Positions 41,767 to 49,463 of a stretch of DNA of 64,000 nt are shown here, piece after piece (position 1 is the stretch's first letter; each line of letters begins with the position of its first letter). Location: positions 186,001-250,000 of the forward strand of contig JAFTZQ010000005.1 in NCBI GenBank assembly GCA_017464475.1, written 5' to 3'. A program made the position numbers and the translations under genes. The notes below the pieces were generated by a model. The model was not told the DNA's origin, ran no database searches, and was given only the letters and a program-made list of their open reading frames with translations. Source of the stretch: Paludibacteraceae bacterium. GTDB taxonomy: Bacteria; Bacteroidota; Bacteroidia; Bacteroidales; Paludibacteraceae.

Positions 41767-43227
41767 ATGCTACACCTGAATGAAGAAACAGCACGGTGCC
41801 TCTTGTGCCACAATGCGCCCTGCGGAGAGAAGGTAGCTCGCGCTATTCGCGCAGCCCGTTTTGAGAACCTATACACCGCCGTAGAGCTTTTTAACGAAAT
41901 CTCGGATGCGGAATTGGCAGCGGCTGAAAAAGCCTGTATCCACTATGACAAGCCAATACGGATTGCGGCTCTTAAAACCGCAATCCAAGGACAAAGGGAC
42001 GCAGTACCAAGTACCAAGGCGGAGTTGCCTTCGCTGGAGATCAATTTCTGCGACATGGTGTGCGAGAACCCGTTCTTCCTGGCTTCTTCGGCGGTATGTA
42101 CCAATTATGACATGGTAGCCCGCGCCTTCGAAGCCGGCTGGGCAGGTGTGTTCTACAAGACCATTACCAAAGCGGATATCCGTGAGGTTTCGCCGCGCTT
42201 CGACGCCGTGCGAAAGGAAGGAACGCCTTTTGTCGGATTCAGGAACATGGAGCAGTTGAGCGAAAATCCGTACACGATGGACTTTGATATTCTCCGCCGC
42301 CTGAAGCAGAACTATCCTTCCAAACGCGTTATTGCTTCGATCATGGGACAGACCGAAGAGGAGTGGATCGAGTTGGCAAAAATGGCGGAAGAGGCAGGTT
42401 GCGATGCTGTGGAGCTGAATTTCTCCTGTCCGCAGATGCGTCTGACGGGTTTGGGAAGCGATATTGGACAGAACTCGGAGTTAATCCTTTTTTATACATC
42501 GTACGTGCGCGACGCGGTTTCGATCCCCGTTATACCGAAGATGACGCCTAATATCATGTCTATGACGTCTCCTGCGCTGGCATGTTTCTACGCCGGAGCG
42601 TCCGGTATTAGCGCCATCAATACGATCAAGTCCATTACGATGAGTCATGAGGCAGAGGTGAGTGAGAAAAAGACCGTTTCCGGTTACTCGGGCAAAGCAG
42701 TCAAACCGATTGCGCTACGCATGATTTATGAGATGACAGGCAATCCGATTTTGCACAAGGCGGGTATTGAGAAGCATATGGATATATCGGGTATCGGAGG
42801 AATCGAGACTTGGCGCGACGCGCTGGAGTTTATCCAACTCGGTTGCCGGAACGTGCAGGTTTGTACGGCTGTGATGCAATACGGGTATCGGATCATAGAT
42901 GATTTGATACTGGGTCTGCAACATTATATGGCTTCCCGCGGTATTACGGAGTTGAAGAAACTGGTGGGCGAAGAGTTGAAAAATATCGTTTTGCCATCTG
43001 ATCTGGACCGCGAGACGATGGTTTATCCGATGATCGACAAGGAGAAATGTATCGGTTGCGGAAGATGCTATGTCTCTTGTATGGACGGCGGTCACCAAGC
43101 GATTGAGTTCGGCGAAGACCGCAAACCGCGTGTGGTGGGCAGCAAATGCGTGGGATGTCATTTATGCCGTTTGGTGTGTCCGACGGGCGCGATCTCATTG
43201 GCAAAGCGAATCAAGAAAGCGAGGTAA
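41767..43227 (+). CDS. preA: Dihydropyrimidine dehydrogenase-type oxidoreductase PreA
   Basis: A 486-residue DHOD-fold flavoprotein with two C-terminal [4Fe-4S] motifs (CIGCGRCYVSC, CVGCHLCRLVC). Core motifs: NFCDMVCENPFFLASSAVCTNYDMVARAF, VELNFSCPQM, PVIPKMTPN, GASGISAINTI, SGIGGIETWRDA. NAD-dependent PreA with PreT reduces pyrimidines; no preT gene adjoins, so the electron partner is open. Residues ~75-88 (QRDAVPSTKAELPS) come from an ACCAAG repeat element between the short N-terminal Cys domain and the barrel. A strong terminator follows. Confidence 0.9.
   Translation: MLHLNEETARCLLCHNAPCGEKVARAIRAARFENLYTAVELFNEISDAELAAAEKACIHYDKPIRIAALKTAIQGQRDAVPSTKAELPSLEINFCDMVCENPFFLASSAVCTNYDMVARAFEAGWAGVFYKTITKADIREVSPRFDAVRKEGTPFVGFRNMEQLSENPYTMDFDILRRLKQNYPSKRVIASIMGQTEEEWIELAKMAEEAGCDAVELNFSCPQMRLTGLGSDIGQNSELILFYTSYVRDAVSIPVIPKMTPNIMSMTSPALACFYAGASGISAINTIKSITMSHEAEVSEKKTVSGYSGKAVKPIALRMIYEMTGNPILHKAGIEKHMDISGIGGIETWRDALEFIQLGCRNVQVCTAVMQYGYRIIDDLILGLQHYMASRGITELKKLVGEELKNIVLPSDLDRETMVYPMIDKEKCIGCGRCYVSCMDGGHQAIEFGEDRKPRVVGSKCVGCHLCRLVCPTGAISLAKRIKKAR
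41987..42029 (+). repeat. ACCAAGTACCAAG element inside preA
   Basis: A 43-bp relative of 3662-3705: AAGGACAAAGGGAC, then GTACCAA x2, then GGAGTTGCC. In frame, joining the N-terminal segment to the DHOD domain. Confidence 0.85.
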
Positions 43228-43263
43228 GCGCAGCCGATCCGGAATACAGATGGATACAGAACC

Positions 43264-43293
43264 AAAAAAGAGACCCGAAAGAGTCTCTTTTTT
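43264..43293. terminator. Bidirectional terminator, preA and tRNA-Phe
   Basis: AAAAAAGAGAC pairs perfectly with GTCTCTTTTTT around CCGAAAGA. The T-run on either strand lets it end both preA (plus) and tRNA-Phe (minus). Confidence 0.88.
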
Positions 43294-43294
43294 G

Positions 43295-43367
43295 TGGTGC
43301 CAACGGGAATCGAACCAGTGACACAAGGATTTTCAGCCCTTTGCTCTACCAACTGAGCTATGGCACC
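43295..43367 (-). tRNA. tRNA-Phe (GAA)
   Basis: 73-nt cloverleaf on the minus strand: acceptor GGTGCCA/TGGCACC with discriminator A, TTCGATT T-loop, anticodon GAA in the loop of AGGGCTGAAAATCCT. CCA is not encoded. Promoter 140 bp upstream at 43554-43510. Confidence 0.97.
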
Positions 43368-43509
43368 TCGCGCGAGCTACGGCTCAATACGATTCGCGAT
43401 TACATCGCTCATATGAATTTTCGCCGTGCTCTCGCTCTTCGGTCCGCAAACGCTTCGCTGGTTTACGTCCCGATGGGACCATGCGGAGTGCTTGTTTTGC
43501 GAAAAGCGG

Positions 43510-43554
43510 GTGCAAAAGTACTGCTTTTTTTTGAATTGACCAAATTTTTCTGCA
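43510..43554 (-). promoter_or_regulatory. tRNA-Phe promoter with extended conserved block
   Basis: Ends in TACTTTTGCAC (minus strand). The whole 45-bp block, containing ATTTGGTCAATTC and an A8 run, is the same as 54246-54290 before the Thr-Tyr-Gly-Thr tRNA cluster except for one base. Confidence 0.8.
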
Positions 43555-43558
43555 TTTT

Positions 43559-43591
43559 TTTTGCAAATATGCGTATTTTTTTGTAATTTTG
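43559..43591 (+). promoter_or_regulatory. trmO promoter
   Basis: TTGCAAATATGCG block then TAATTTTG at 43584-43591, divergent from and abutting the tRNA-Phe promoter. Leader about 60 nt. Confidence 0.65.
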
Positions 43592-43655
43592 CGGTGTTTT
43601 TGATCGCCCATGCATGGTCGATCCATAAAAAACAGATAAAGAGCGACGAACTATT

Positions 43656-44459
43656 ATGGAGCTAAAAGTGATTGCAATCGCCCGTAACGGGCACACGGAC
43701 AAGTTCGGTATTCCGCGTCAGAGCAGAGAGGAAAGTCCGATCTTGACGCGGATTGTGTTTGAGCCGGAGTATAATGTGCGCGAAGCGTTGAGAGGCATAG
43801 AGGGTTACAGCCATTTGTGGCTGATATGGGGATTCTCGGAAGTACCAAGTGACAAAGAACCAAGTGACAAAGAACCAAGTACGAAAGAATGGTCTCCGAC
43901 GGTTCGTCCGCCGAGGCTGGGAGGGAATAAGCGGATGGGTGTTTTTGCGACGCGGAGTCCGTTTCGACCCAATCCGATTGGATTGAGTAGCGTGAAAAAC
44001 CTCACCCCGAAAGGTTCTATGGATGTCCATCGGACATCCAATCGGGCAGAGCCCTTCACTCACTCAAGAGAGGGAGTATATATCGGAGAAAGCGGTCGGA
44101 TGGAGTTGATTGTGAGCGGGGCGGATGTGCTGGACGGGACGCCGATATATGATATTAAGCCTTATTTGAGTTTCAGCGACAGCCATCCTGAGGCGCAAAA
44201 TGGTTTTGCGGAGGAGACTAAGGACCGAGAATTGGAGGTCGATTGGTCTCTTGTGGCGGAAGGGGAAGAGAGGGATTCTGCGCTTCCGGATGAGGAGACG
44301 AGGCGCGCGATAGAGTATATTCTGAGTCAAGATCCGCGTCCGGGTTATCAGGACGATCCGGAGCGGGAGTATAAGATGGATTATGCCGGGTGGCGGGTGA
44401 CGTTTCGAGTAAATTCAAATTCAGTAGCGGTCGTGTGCCAAGTCAGCCGGATCGGTTAA
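43656..44459 (+). CDS. trmO: tRNA m6t6A37 methyltransferase TrmO
   Basis: A 267-residue SAM-dependent enzyme that methylates t6A37 of tRNA-Thr. IARNGHTDKFGIPRQS, YSHLWLIWGFSE, RPPRLGGNKRMGVFATRSPF, RPNPIGLSSVK and VSGADVLDGTPIYDIKPYL are diagnostic. Two insertions disturb the core: PSDKEPSDKEPSTK (ACCAAGTGACAAAGA repeats) after WGFSEV, and a segment with an 8-bp-stem palindrome (PKGSMDVHRTSNRAEPFTH) after SVKNLT. Active-site motifs are kept. It sits beside a tRNA gene, but it acts on other tRNAs. Confidence 0.9.
   Translation: MELKVIAIARNGHTDKFGIPRQSREESPILTRIVFEPEYNVREALRGIEGYSHLWLIWGFSEVPSDKEPSDKEPSTKEWSPTVRPPRLGGNKRMGVFATRSPFRPNPIGLSSVKNLTPKGSMDVHRTSNRAEPFTHSREGVYIGESGRMELIVSGADVLDGTPIYDIKPYLSFSDSHPEAQNGFAEETKDRELEVDWSLVAEGEERDSALPDEETRRAIEYILSQDPRPGYQDDPEREYKMDYAGWRVTFRVNSNSVAVVCQVSRIG
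43842..43887 (+). repeat. ACCAAGTGACAAAGA repeat inside trmO
   Basis: Two full copies of a 15-bp unit (GAACCAAGTGACAAA) plus partial ones, in frame. Same base composition and core (ACCAAGT) as the elements in the GT2 gene and preA. Confidence 0.85.
44021..44039 (+). repeat. Palindrome inside trmO
   Basis: GGATGTCC-ATC-GGACATCC, a perfect 8-bp stem, encoding MDVHRTS in a stretch absent from usual TrmO sequences. Confidence 0.75.
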
Positions 44460-44464
44460 GGAGG

Positions 44465-44585
44465 CAAGGGTGTTGCGAGGGTATTGTTGTGCCGTTTCGA
44501 TTGGCTTATCGTTATACTTGTATAGGCTGAATAACCTAGGTATAACCTAGGTATAACCTAGGTATCACCTAGGGTTGACAGCAAG
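44465..44585. repeat. 11-bp array downstream of trmO
   Basis: Part of the 343-bp gap after trmO. ATAACCTAGGT x3 and ATCACCTAGGG (44531-44574) are exact; CAAGGGTGTTG/CGAGGGTATTG (44465-44486) also pair up in register, and units between are weak. The 49 bp from 44531 match the lpxB-glmM array except one base. Confidence 0.85.
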
Positions 44586-44597
44586 GAGAGAGGAAAA

Positions 44598-44646
44598 GTG
44601 AAAGGTGAAAGGTGAAAAGTGAAAGGTGAAAAGTGAAAGGTGAAAG
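44598..44646. repeat. 7-bp x7 repeat upstream of amylase
   Basis: Seven units GTGAAAG/GTGAAAA in perfect 7-bp register. The same unit fills the spacer at 49429-49463. Then a purine-rich stretch with ATAGAAAA repeats leads to the promoter. Confidence 0.95.
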
Positions 44647-44713
44647 GAAGAAGGAAGGATGGAAGAGAAAAACATAGAAAAATATAGAAAATATGGAAAA
44701 AACGCGCGCGCAC

Positions 44714-44744
44714 TTGCATATATGAAAAAAAAGTAGTAATTTTG
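44714..44744 (+). promoter_or_regulatory. Promoter of GH13 gene cluster
   Basis: TTGCATATATG, A-run, TAATTTTG at 44737-44744, followed by GCAGCCG as in the preA promoter. Leader ~52 nt. Confidence 0.7.
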
Positions 44745-44802
44745 CAGCCGTTTTTAACTGAGTTAAAGAGACGGAGTAAATTTAAACAAAATAATATAAA
44801 CC

Positions 44803-46263
44803 ATGAAAAAAACGATTCTAATAGTAGTCTCCCTATTTATATACGCGGGCGTGGTGCGCGCGGAGAACATTGGTGTGCCGAGCGAGTGCGAGGATGTGAT
44901 GCTGCAGGTGTTCTATTGGGACAGTTACAAGAACCAGACGAGCACGGACAGCAAATACGGTCGTACGAGATGGATTGATCTGCTGAAAGATACTGCGGCA
45001 ATCAATGCCAATTTTGACTTGGTATGGTTTCCGCCGAGTGCTTATGGCGACGGCGGCAACGGCAACGGCGGTGTGGGTTACACCCACAGACAATTGAGCA
45101 ACCAGACCAGCGACTGGGGATCGCGCGCCAAGCTGGAAGAGTTGATTGCTGCGTTACACAAAGGCAATACAAGGGTGTTGGCAGATATTGTGATTAACCA
45201 TCGCGGAAACAAGAGCAACTGGTGTGATTTCTACGCTGATAATTTCGGAACGTACGGTACGTACCAGTTGACACAGCAGCATATATGCAGTAGCGACGAG
45301 GGTTTCACGAATAGCAGTTCGACGTGCTATGGCGCTGACAAGTCGGAGCGCGGAAACGCGGACACGGGAAGCAATTTCGATGGAGCGCGCGATCTGGACC
45401 ATACGAACGAGTTGGTGCAGAACTGGGCAAAAGCGTACGTGCAATGGATGATCAATGTGATGAAATACGACGGATTCCGGTATGACATGACTTTGGGTTA
45501 TCATGGTCGGTATCTGAGTATGTACAATGAGGCAAGTCATCCGTATCTGTCTGTATCGGAGTTGTGGGATGGAATCGACCGTCAGGTGCGCCATTTGCAG
45601 GAGACGAACTATAACACGATGATTTTTGATTTTCCGCTGAAGTACCAGATTCACCAAGCTATCGTGGGCGGTTCGTACGGCAAGTTGCGCAACCCGTCTA
45701 ACAGTCTGCGCGGCAAGGGTTATGCCAAGTATGCGGTTACGTTCCTTGATAATCACGACACGTTCGAGCGCGAGAGTTACGGCGATAACCAGTTCGGAGG
45801 TCAGAATATCAATCTGAAAAACCCGACGCATATGAACCGGATTTTGCAAGGGTATGCTTATATTCTGATGATGCCGGGTGTTCCGTGCGTGTTCTGGCCG
45901 CATTGGAAGACGTACCAGAGTGAGATCAATGCGCTGATTGCGGCGCGTAAGTTAGCCGGTATTCATTCGGAGTCGGCTGTGCTGAGCGAGACCACTTCTC
46001 AAAACAATTATGAGGCGGTTATTCAGGGTCACCACGGTCAAGTGATGCTTCGTTTGGGCAGCAACCGTAGTACGGAGACGCCGGAAGGGTATGAGAAAGT
46101 GGTGAACGGACCGGTGCATACCGTTTATTATAAGGCGGGCGCACAGGGGATAGTAACCCCTTCCAACTCCCCCTCAAGGGGAGAGAAGGTCGTCAAAGAC
46201 GGACAACTCTATCTGAAGTATGAAGGACGGATGTACGATGTGCAGGGGAGGAGAGTTAATTGA
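44803..46263 (+). CDS. Secreted GH13 alpha-amylase
   Basis: A 486-residue exported amylase. Signal MKKTILIVVSLFIYAGVVRA, then a (beta/alpha)8 barrel from residue ~25: DVMLQVFYWDSY, VWFPPSAYG, DIVINHRG (region I), GFRYDMTLG (nucleophile Asp), VSELWD (acid/base Glu) and FLDNHDT (third Asp). All three catalytic acids are present, so it should cut alpha-1,4 glucans outside the cell membrane. After the C-terminal beta domain comes a palindromic-element peptide (TPSNSPSRGEK) and the tail VKDGQLYLKYEGRMYDVQG shared in style with its neighbours. No SusC/SusD is adjacent. Confidence 0.93.
   Translation: MKKTILIVVSLFIYAGVVRAENIGVPSECEDVMLQVFYWDSYKNQTSTDSKYGRTRWIDLLKDTAAINANFDLVWFPPSAYGDGGNGNGGVGYTHRQLSNQTSDWGSRAKLEELIAALHKGNTRVLADIVINHRGNKSNWCDFYADNFGTYGTYQLTQQHICSSDEGFTNSSSTCYGADKSERGNADTGSNFDGARDLDHTNELVQNWAKAYVQWMINVMKYDGFRYDMTLGYHGRYLSMYNEASHPYLSVSELWDGIDRQVRHLQETNYNTMIFDFPLKYQIHQAIVGGSYGKLRNPSNSLRGKGYAKYAVTFLDNHDTFERESYGDNQFGGQNINLKNPTHMNRILQGYAYILMMPGVPCVFWPHWKTYQSEINALIAARKLAGIHSESAVLSETTSQNNYEAVIQGHHGQVMLRLGSNRSTETPEGYEKVVNGPVHTVYYKAGAQGIVTPSNSPSRGEKVVKDGQLYLKYEGRMYDVQGRRVN
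46155..46187 (+). repeat. Palindromic mini-element in GH13 gene (copy 1)
   Basis: AACCCC...CTCCCC-CTCAA-GGGGAGAGAA; stem 46167-46172 with 46178-46183. In frame it reads TPSNSPSRGEK directly before the conserved C-terminal tail. Confidence 0.85.
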
Positions 46264-46630
46264 GAATTGAAATTAGTAGTGTAGCGATAATTTTAAGAAA
46301 AAAACATATAAAACCCTTTTGAAGGCTTTATGAAATCGAAAATACGCAGCCCCCGAGCCTAATGGCTCTTGCGCCCAAGTCCTTGTATGCCGGTCAGTAA
46401 GCAAGCTTCCTGCCGTCATTCATGCCCTTGGTCTCCATCGATTGCCTAAATAGGCACCGATGGGCTGCTTACAAAAATATCCCTTCGGGATTGGAAAATT
46501 AGAAAAATCTATGCAGCGCGTAGAGCGGGGTATTGGAATAAATTCATAAGTAACTATGTAATAGTGCTTTACATTATATAAAACTTAAAATATCGCAACA
46601 ATAGTAAATTGAAATTTAAAATATAATAAG
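46264..46630 (+). other. 367-bp intergenic region with several hairpins
   Basis: No ORF of note. It contains GAGCC/GGCTC (46355-46368), a two-step hairpin CCATCG..TGCCT/AGGCA..CGATGG (46435-46463) and ATCCC/GGGAT (46479-46491), with C-rich text between. The last 120 bp before the next gene are AT-rich and carry no clear TAnnTTTG box. It may be a structured leader or a small RNA, or debris of a lost gene. Confidence 0.4.
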
Positions 46631-48493
46631 ATGAAAAAAACAGGATTGATTTTAGCAGCCCTTCTGTGCTGTATGGCGGGATGGGCGCAGAGCTATGGAA
46701 TTTTGGTGAACGGAAAGATGTATTATGCTGCTTCGTACGAAGGACCGGATCCATACGGAGAGGGTTTTGAGCAGTATTTGTCGCATGTTCAGGTGTCGAA
46801 CGGCGATAAATTGCAGTTGTACGACGCAGACCACAAGGCAGCTTGGGCAGTGGATTTGAATAGTTCTTCAGTAGCCGGTTTTACGCGCGACGGCGACCAT
46901 TACAATGTGAGCGTGAGTGGGTGCTATGATTTCTATATCAAGTTGAAATATGAGGCTGACCAGTTGTATATCGGTCCGAGTGGTCCAGGTACCGTATGTG
47001 GCGAAGGACAGGATATCAGCAAGGGTGATCCTGTTAATCCGGGTTACGGTGGTTCTGTTCCGGCTAAATGTCCGGATGTGATGTTGCAGGCGTTCTACTG
47101 GAACAGTACAAGCGGAAGTGCCGGCGAAGGTGGCGGCAATGGTTTTGGCCGAACCAAATGGATTGATTTTCTGAACGGCAATAATGGTTCGTCGGCAGAG
47201 GAGATCGGTCAATGGTTTGATATGATCTGGTTCCCGCCGATGAGTGCCGGAAGCGGACTGGGCTATCACCCGTCGGATTACAGTTCATTGAGCAGCGACC
47301 GTGGCACGAAGGAAAAACTGACGCAGATGATTGAAATTATTCATAAGAACGGCGGTCGTGTGATAGCTGATATTGTGATCAATCACGGCGATGCGAAGAG
47401 CGGCTGGTGCGGTTACGCAAGCGGTTATAATTTCGGAACGTACGGTAAGTTTGTGCCGGACGGAAGTTATATTTGCAGCACCGATGAGGTGAATAATTCT
47501 GCATCGGGTGCTCCGGCAGAGTGTGTCGGTTTCGCGACAGGTAACGCCGATGACGGTTATGGCGATGAAGCCAATTATGCTGCTTCTCGCGACTGGGATC
47601 ACACGAATGCAAATGTCCGCAATATGTTCAAGGCATACCTGAAATGGATGCGCAATGTGGTCAAAGTAGATGGCTTCCGCTATGACTACTGCAAGGGTTA
47701 TCATAACAGCCATATCAATGAGTATAACAAAGCGGCTGAGGCTTATTTCAGCGTCATGGAGTATTGGGACGGCAATGTGAACACCTTGCAGGACCGTTTG
47801 AATGATGCAGGATGGAATACTGCGACCTTTGATTTCGCAACCAAATATACGGCTTTCAATGACGGTATTGCGGCAGATAACTATTGGAAACTGAAAGGTG
47901 CAGGTCTGCCGGGAGCAGGTAAGTCCCGCTATGCCGTTACGTTCATCGACAGTCACGACTCGCATCTGCGCAACAACGGCAATGAGTTCTGCGGAGATGG
48001 CAATTCGATGGGTCTTTGCAAGGACAAGCTGCTGCAAGCGAACGCTTATATGCTGAGTATGCCGGGTGTGCCGTGTGTGTTCTGGCCGCACTGGGTAACT
48101 TACAAAGAGACGATTAAGAAAATGATCAATGCCCGTTACAAAGCAGGTGTTCATAGCGAGAGCGCCGTGAGCGACGAAGCCGGAGACGGTTTCTATAAAG
48201 CTACGATTACCGGAACGAATGGTGAGATCCGTCTGTTGCTGGGTCCGAATTCGGGTTATAACAGCACGCCGAGCGGCTACACGCTGGCTGTGAAGGGTAA
48301 CGGTTATGGCGTCTATTATAAGATGAATAGCGCGCGCGGGGACAAGAACACCGAGCGTAAAGACCTGACGCAGGGAATAGAAATAACCCCCTCCGGCTCC
48401 CCCTCAAGGGGAGAGAAATTCGTTCAGGATGGTCAGTTGTTGATCAAAGTGGGCGAACAAGTGTTCGACGCTTTCGGACGGAGAGTGAAATAA
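46631..48493 (+). CDS. Secreted GH13 amylase with N-terminal binding module
   Basis: A 620-residue exported protein. Signal MKKTGLILAALLCCMAGWAQ; residues ~21-120 form a beta-sandwich-like module (SYGILVNGKMYY, LSHVQVSNGDKLQLYDADHK, SGCYDFYIKLKYEADQLYIG) shared with the next gene; residues ~140-570 are a GH13 barrel (DVMLQAFYWNST, DIVINHG, GFRYDYCKG, VMEYWDG, FIDSHDS with three catalytic acids). Then comes the palindromic-element peptide TPSGSPSRGEK and the tail VQDGQLLIKVGEQVFDAFG. Its stop codon is part of a second, identical palindromic element. Confidence 0.92.
   Translation: MKKTGLILAALLCCMAGWAQSYGILVNGKMYYAASYEGPDPYGEGFEQYLSHVQVSNGDKLQLYDADHKAAWAVDLNSSSVAGFTRDGDHYNVSVSGCYDFYIKLKYEADQLYIGPSGPGTVCGEGQDISKGDPVNPGYGGSVPAKCPDVMLQAFYWNSTSGSAGEGGGNGFGRTKWIDFLNGNNGSSAEEIGQWFDMIWFPPMSAGSGLGYHPSDYSSLSSDRGTKEKLTQMIEIIHKNGGRVIADIVINHGDAKSGWCGYASGYNFGTYGKFVPDGSYICSTDEVNNSASGAPAECVGFATGNADDGYGDEANYAASRDWDHTNANVRNMFKAYLKWMRNVVKVDGFRYDYCKGYHNSHINEYNKAAEAYFSVMEYWDGNVNTLQDRLNDAGWNTATFDFATKYTAFNDGIAADNYWKLKGAGLPGAGKSRYAVTFIDSHDSHLRNNGNEFCGDGNSMGLCKDKLLQANAYMLSMPGVPCVFWPHWVTYKETIKKMINARYKAGVHSESAVSDEAGDGFYKATITGTNGEIRLLLGPNSGYNSTPSGYTLAVKGNGYGVYYKMNSARGDKNTERKDLTQGIEITPSGSPSRGEKFVQDGQLLIKVGEQVFDAFGRRVK
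48380..48418 (+). repeat. Palindromic mini-element (copy 2, in coding sequence)
   Basis: 39 bp identical to 48487-48525. Stem CTCCCC/GGGGAG. Read in frame as EITPSGSPSRGEK. Confidence 0.95.
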
Positions 48494-48525
48494 CCCCCTC
48501 CGGCTCCCCCTCAAGGGGAGAGAAA
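48487..48525 (+). repeat. Palindromic mini-element (copy 3, provides stop codon)
   Basis: Identical 39 bp to copy 2, 107 bp downstream, but in another frame: its AAATAACC gives AAA-TAA, the stop of the GH13 gene. The rest lies in the 67-bp spacer before the next gene. Confidence 0.95.
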
Positions 48526-48560
48526 GGATAGATATAAACTAAAACTAAACTAAAATAATC

Positions 48561-49427
48561 ATGAAAAAGATTTTTATGTTGATGGCTGCGCTGGTATGTG
48601 CAGCAGGGATTTTTGCCCAGAGTTATGGGGTATTGGTGAACGGAAAAGTTTATTATCCGGGAACGAAAGTAGATGAGTTTGAGGGATTTCAGCAGTATCT
48701 GGCGCATGTGCAGGTAGCCTCCGGCGACCAGTTGCAACTCTGCGACGCAGAGAACCGTGCGGTATGGGTGGTGGATCTGAATCCTGCTTCGGTAGCAGGT
48801 ATTACTCGCGAAGGAGATATCTACAAAGCTACCGTCAGCGGATGCTATGATTTCTACATCAAGCTCAAATATCAGGCAGACGAACTCTATATCGGTGCCG
48901 GAACGGACTGCGGCGAAGGTATTGATATCAGTGGTTTGGACGATGTGGATGAGGACGATGTGAACTACTATGCCATCGGTTGGATCAACGGAGCAGACAA
49001 CGGCGAGGCGGCATATGATCAGTATGACGACAATCTGCTGTTTGTCGATGGTAAGTTGACCATTGATTGCCAGATGGGTAGTTATATTGCCATTAAGGAT
49101 CATAAGGGCAATTTCTATTATTCCAAAGCAGCAACCACGATCGAGAATAGTTCTGTGACGATGGACTGGGCTAACGGTTGGTCCGGTTGTGAGAAATGGG
49201 CTATTCCTGAGGGTGTGAACTATATCATCATCCGCAGCGCGAAGTTCAAAGGTCAGATCCAGCTGGAGCGCGTGGATAAAGCGACATACGACGCTTATCA
49301 CTATAGCGGCAACCAAGCGATTGAGAACACCGAGGTGAGCGAGAAAGCGCACAAGGTGATCATTGACGGTCAGTTGCGTATCGTTCGCGGCGAGCGTGTC
49401 TTTGACGCTACAGGACGCGAGTTGTAA
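48561..49427 (+). CDS. Secreted non-catalytic binding protein, duplicate of amylase module
   Basis: A 288-residue exported protein (signal MKKIFMLMAALVCAAGIFAQ). Residues ~21-115 repeat the N-terminal module of the preceding amylase almost motif for motif (SYGVLVNGKVYY, LAHVQVASGDQLQLCDAE, SGCYDFYIKLKYQADELYIG). Residues ~125-245 form a second beta-rich domain (YYAIGWINGADNGE, GSYIAIKDHKGNFYY, GVNYIIIRSAKFKG) like SusE/F-type starch-binding domains. Ends in the tail IIDGQLRIVRGERVFDATG. Probably binds alpha-glucan at the surface; ligand inferred from neighbours. Confidence 0.7.
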   Translation: MKKIFMLMAALVCAAGIFAQSYGVLVNGKVYYPGTKVDEFEGFQQYLAHVQVASGDQLQLCDAENRAVWVVDLNPASVAGITREGDIYKATVSGCYDFYIKLKYQADELYIGAGTDCGEGIDISGLDDVDEDDVNYYAIGWINGADNGEAAYDQYDDNLLFVDGKLTIDCQMGSYIAIKDHKGNFYYSKAATTIENSSVTMDWANGWSGCEKWAIPEGVNYIIIRSAKFKGQIQLERVDKATYDAYHYSGNQAIENTEVSEKAHKVIIDGQLRIVRGERVFDATGREL

Positions 49428-49428
49428 G

Positions 49429-49463
49429 GTGAAAGGTGAAAATTGAAAGGTGAAAGGTGAAAG
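49429..49463 (+). repeat. 7-bp x5 spacer between binding protein and GH13 gene
   Basis: GTGAAAG, GTGAAAA, TTGAAAG, GTGAAAG, GTGAAAG: five units from two bases after the stop to the base before the next ATG. Same unit as 44598-44646. Confidence 0.95.
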
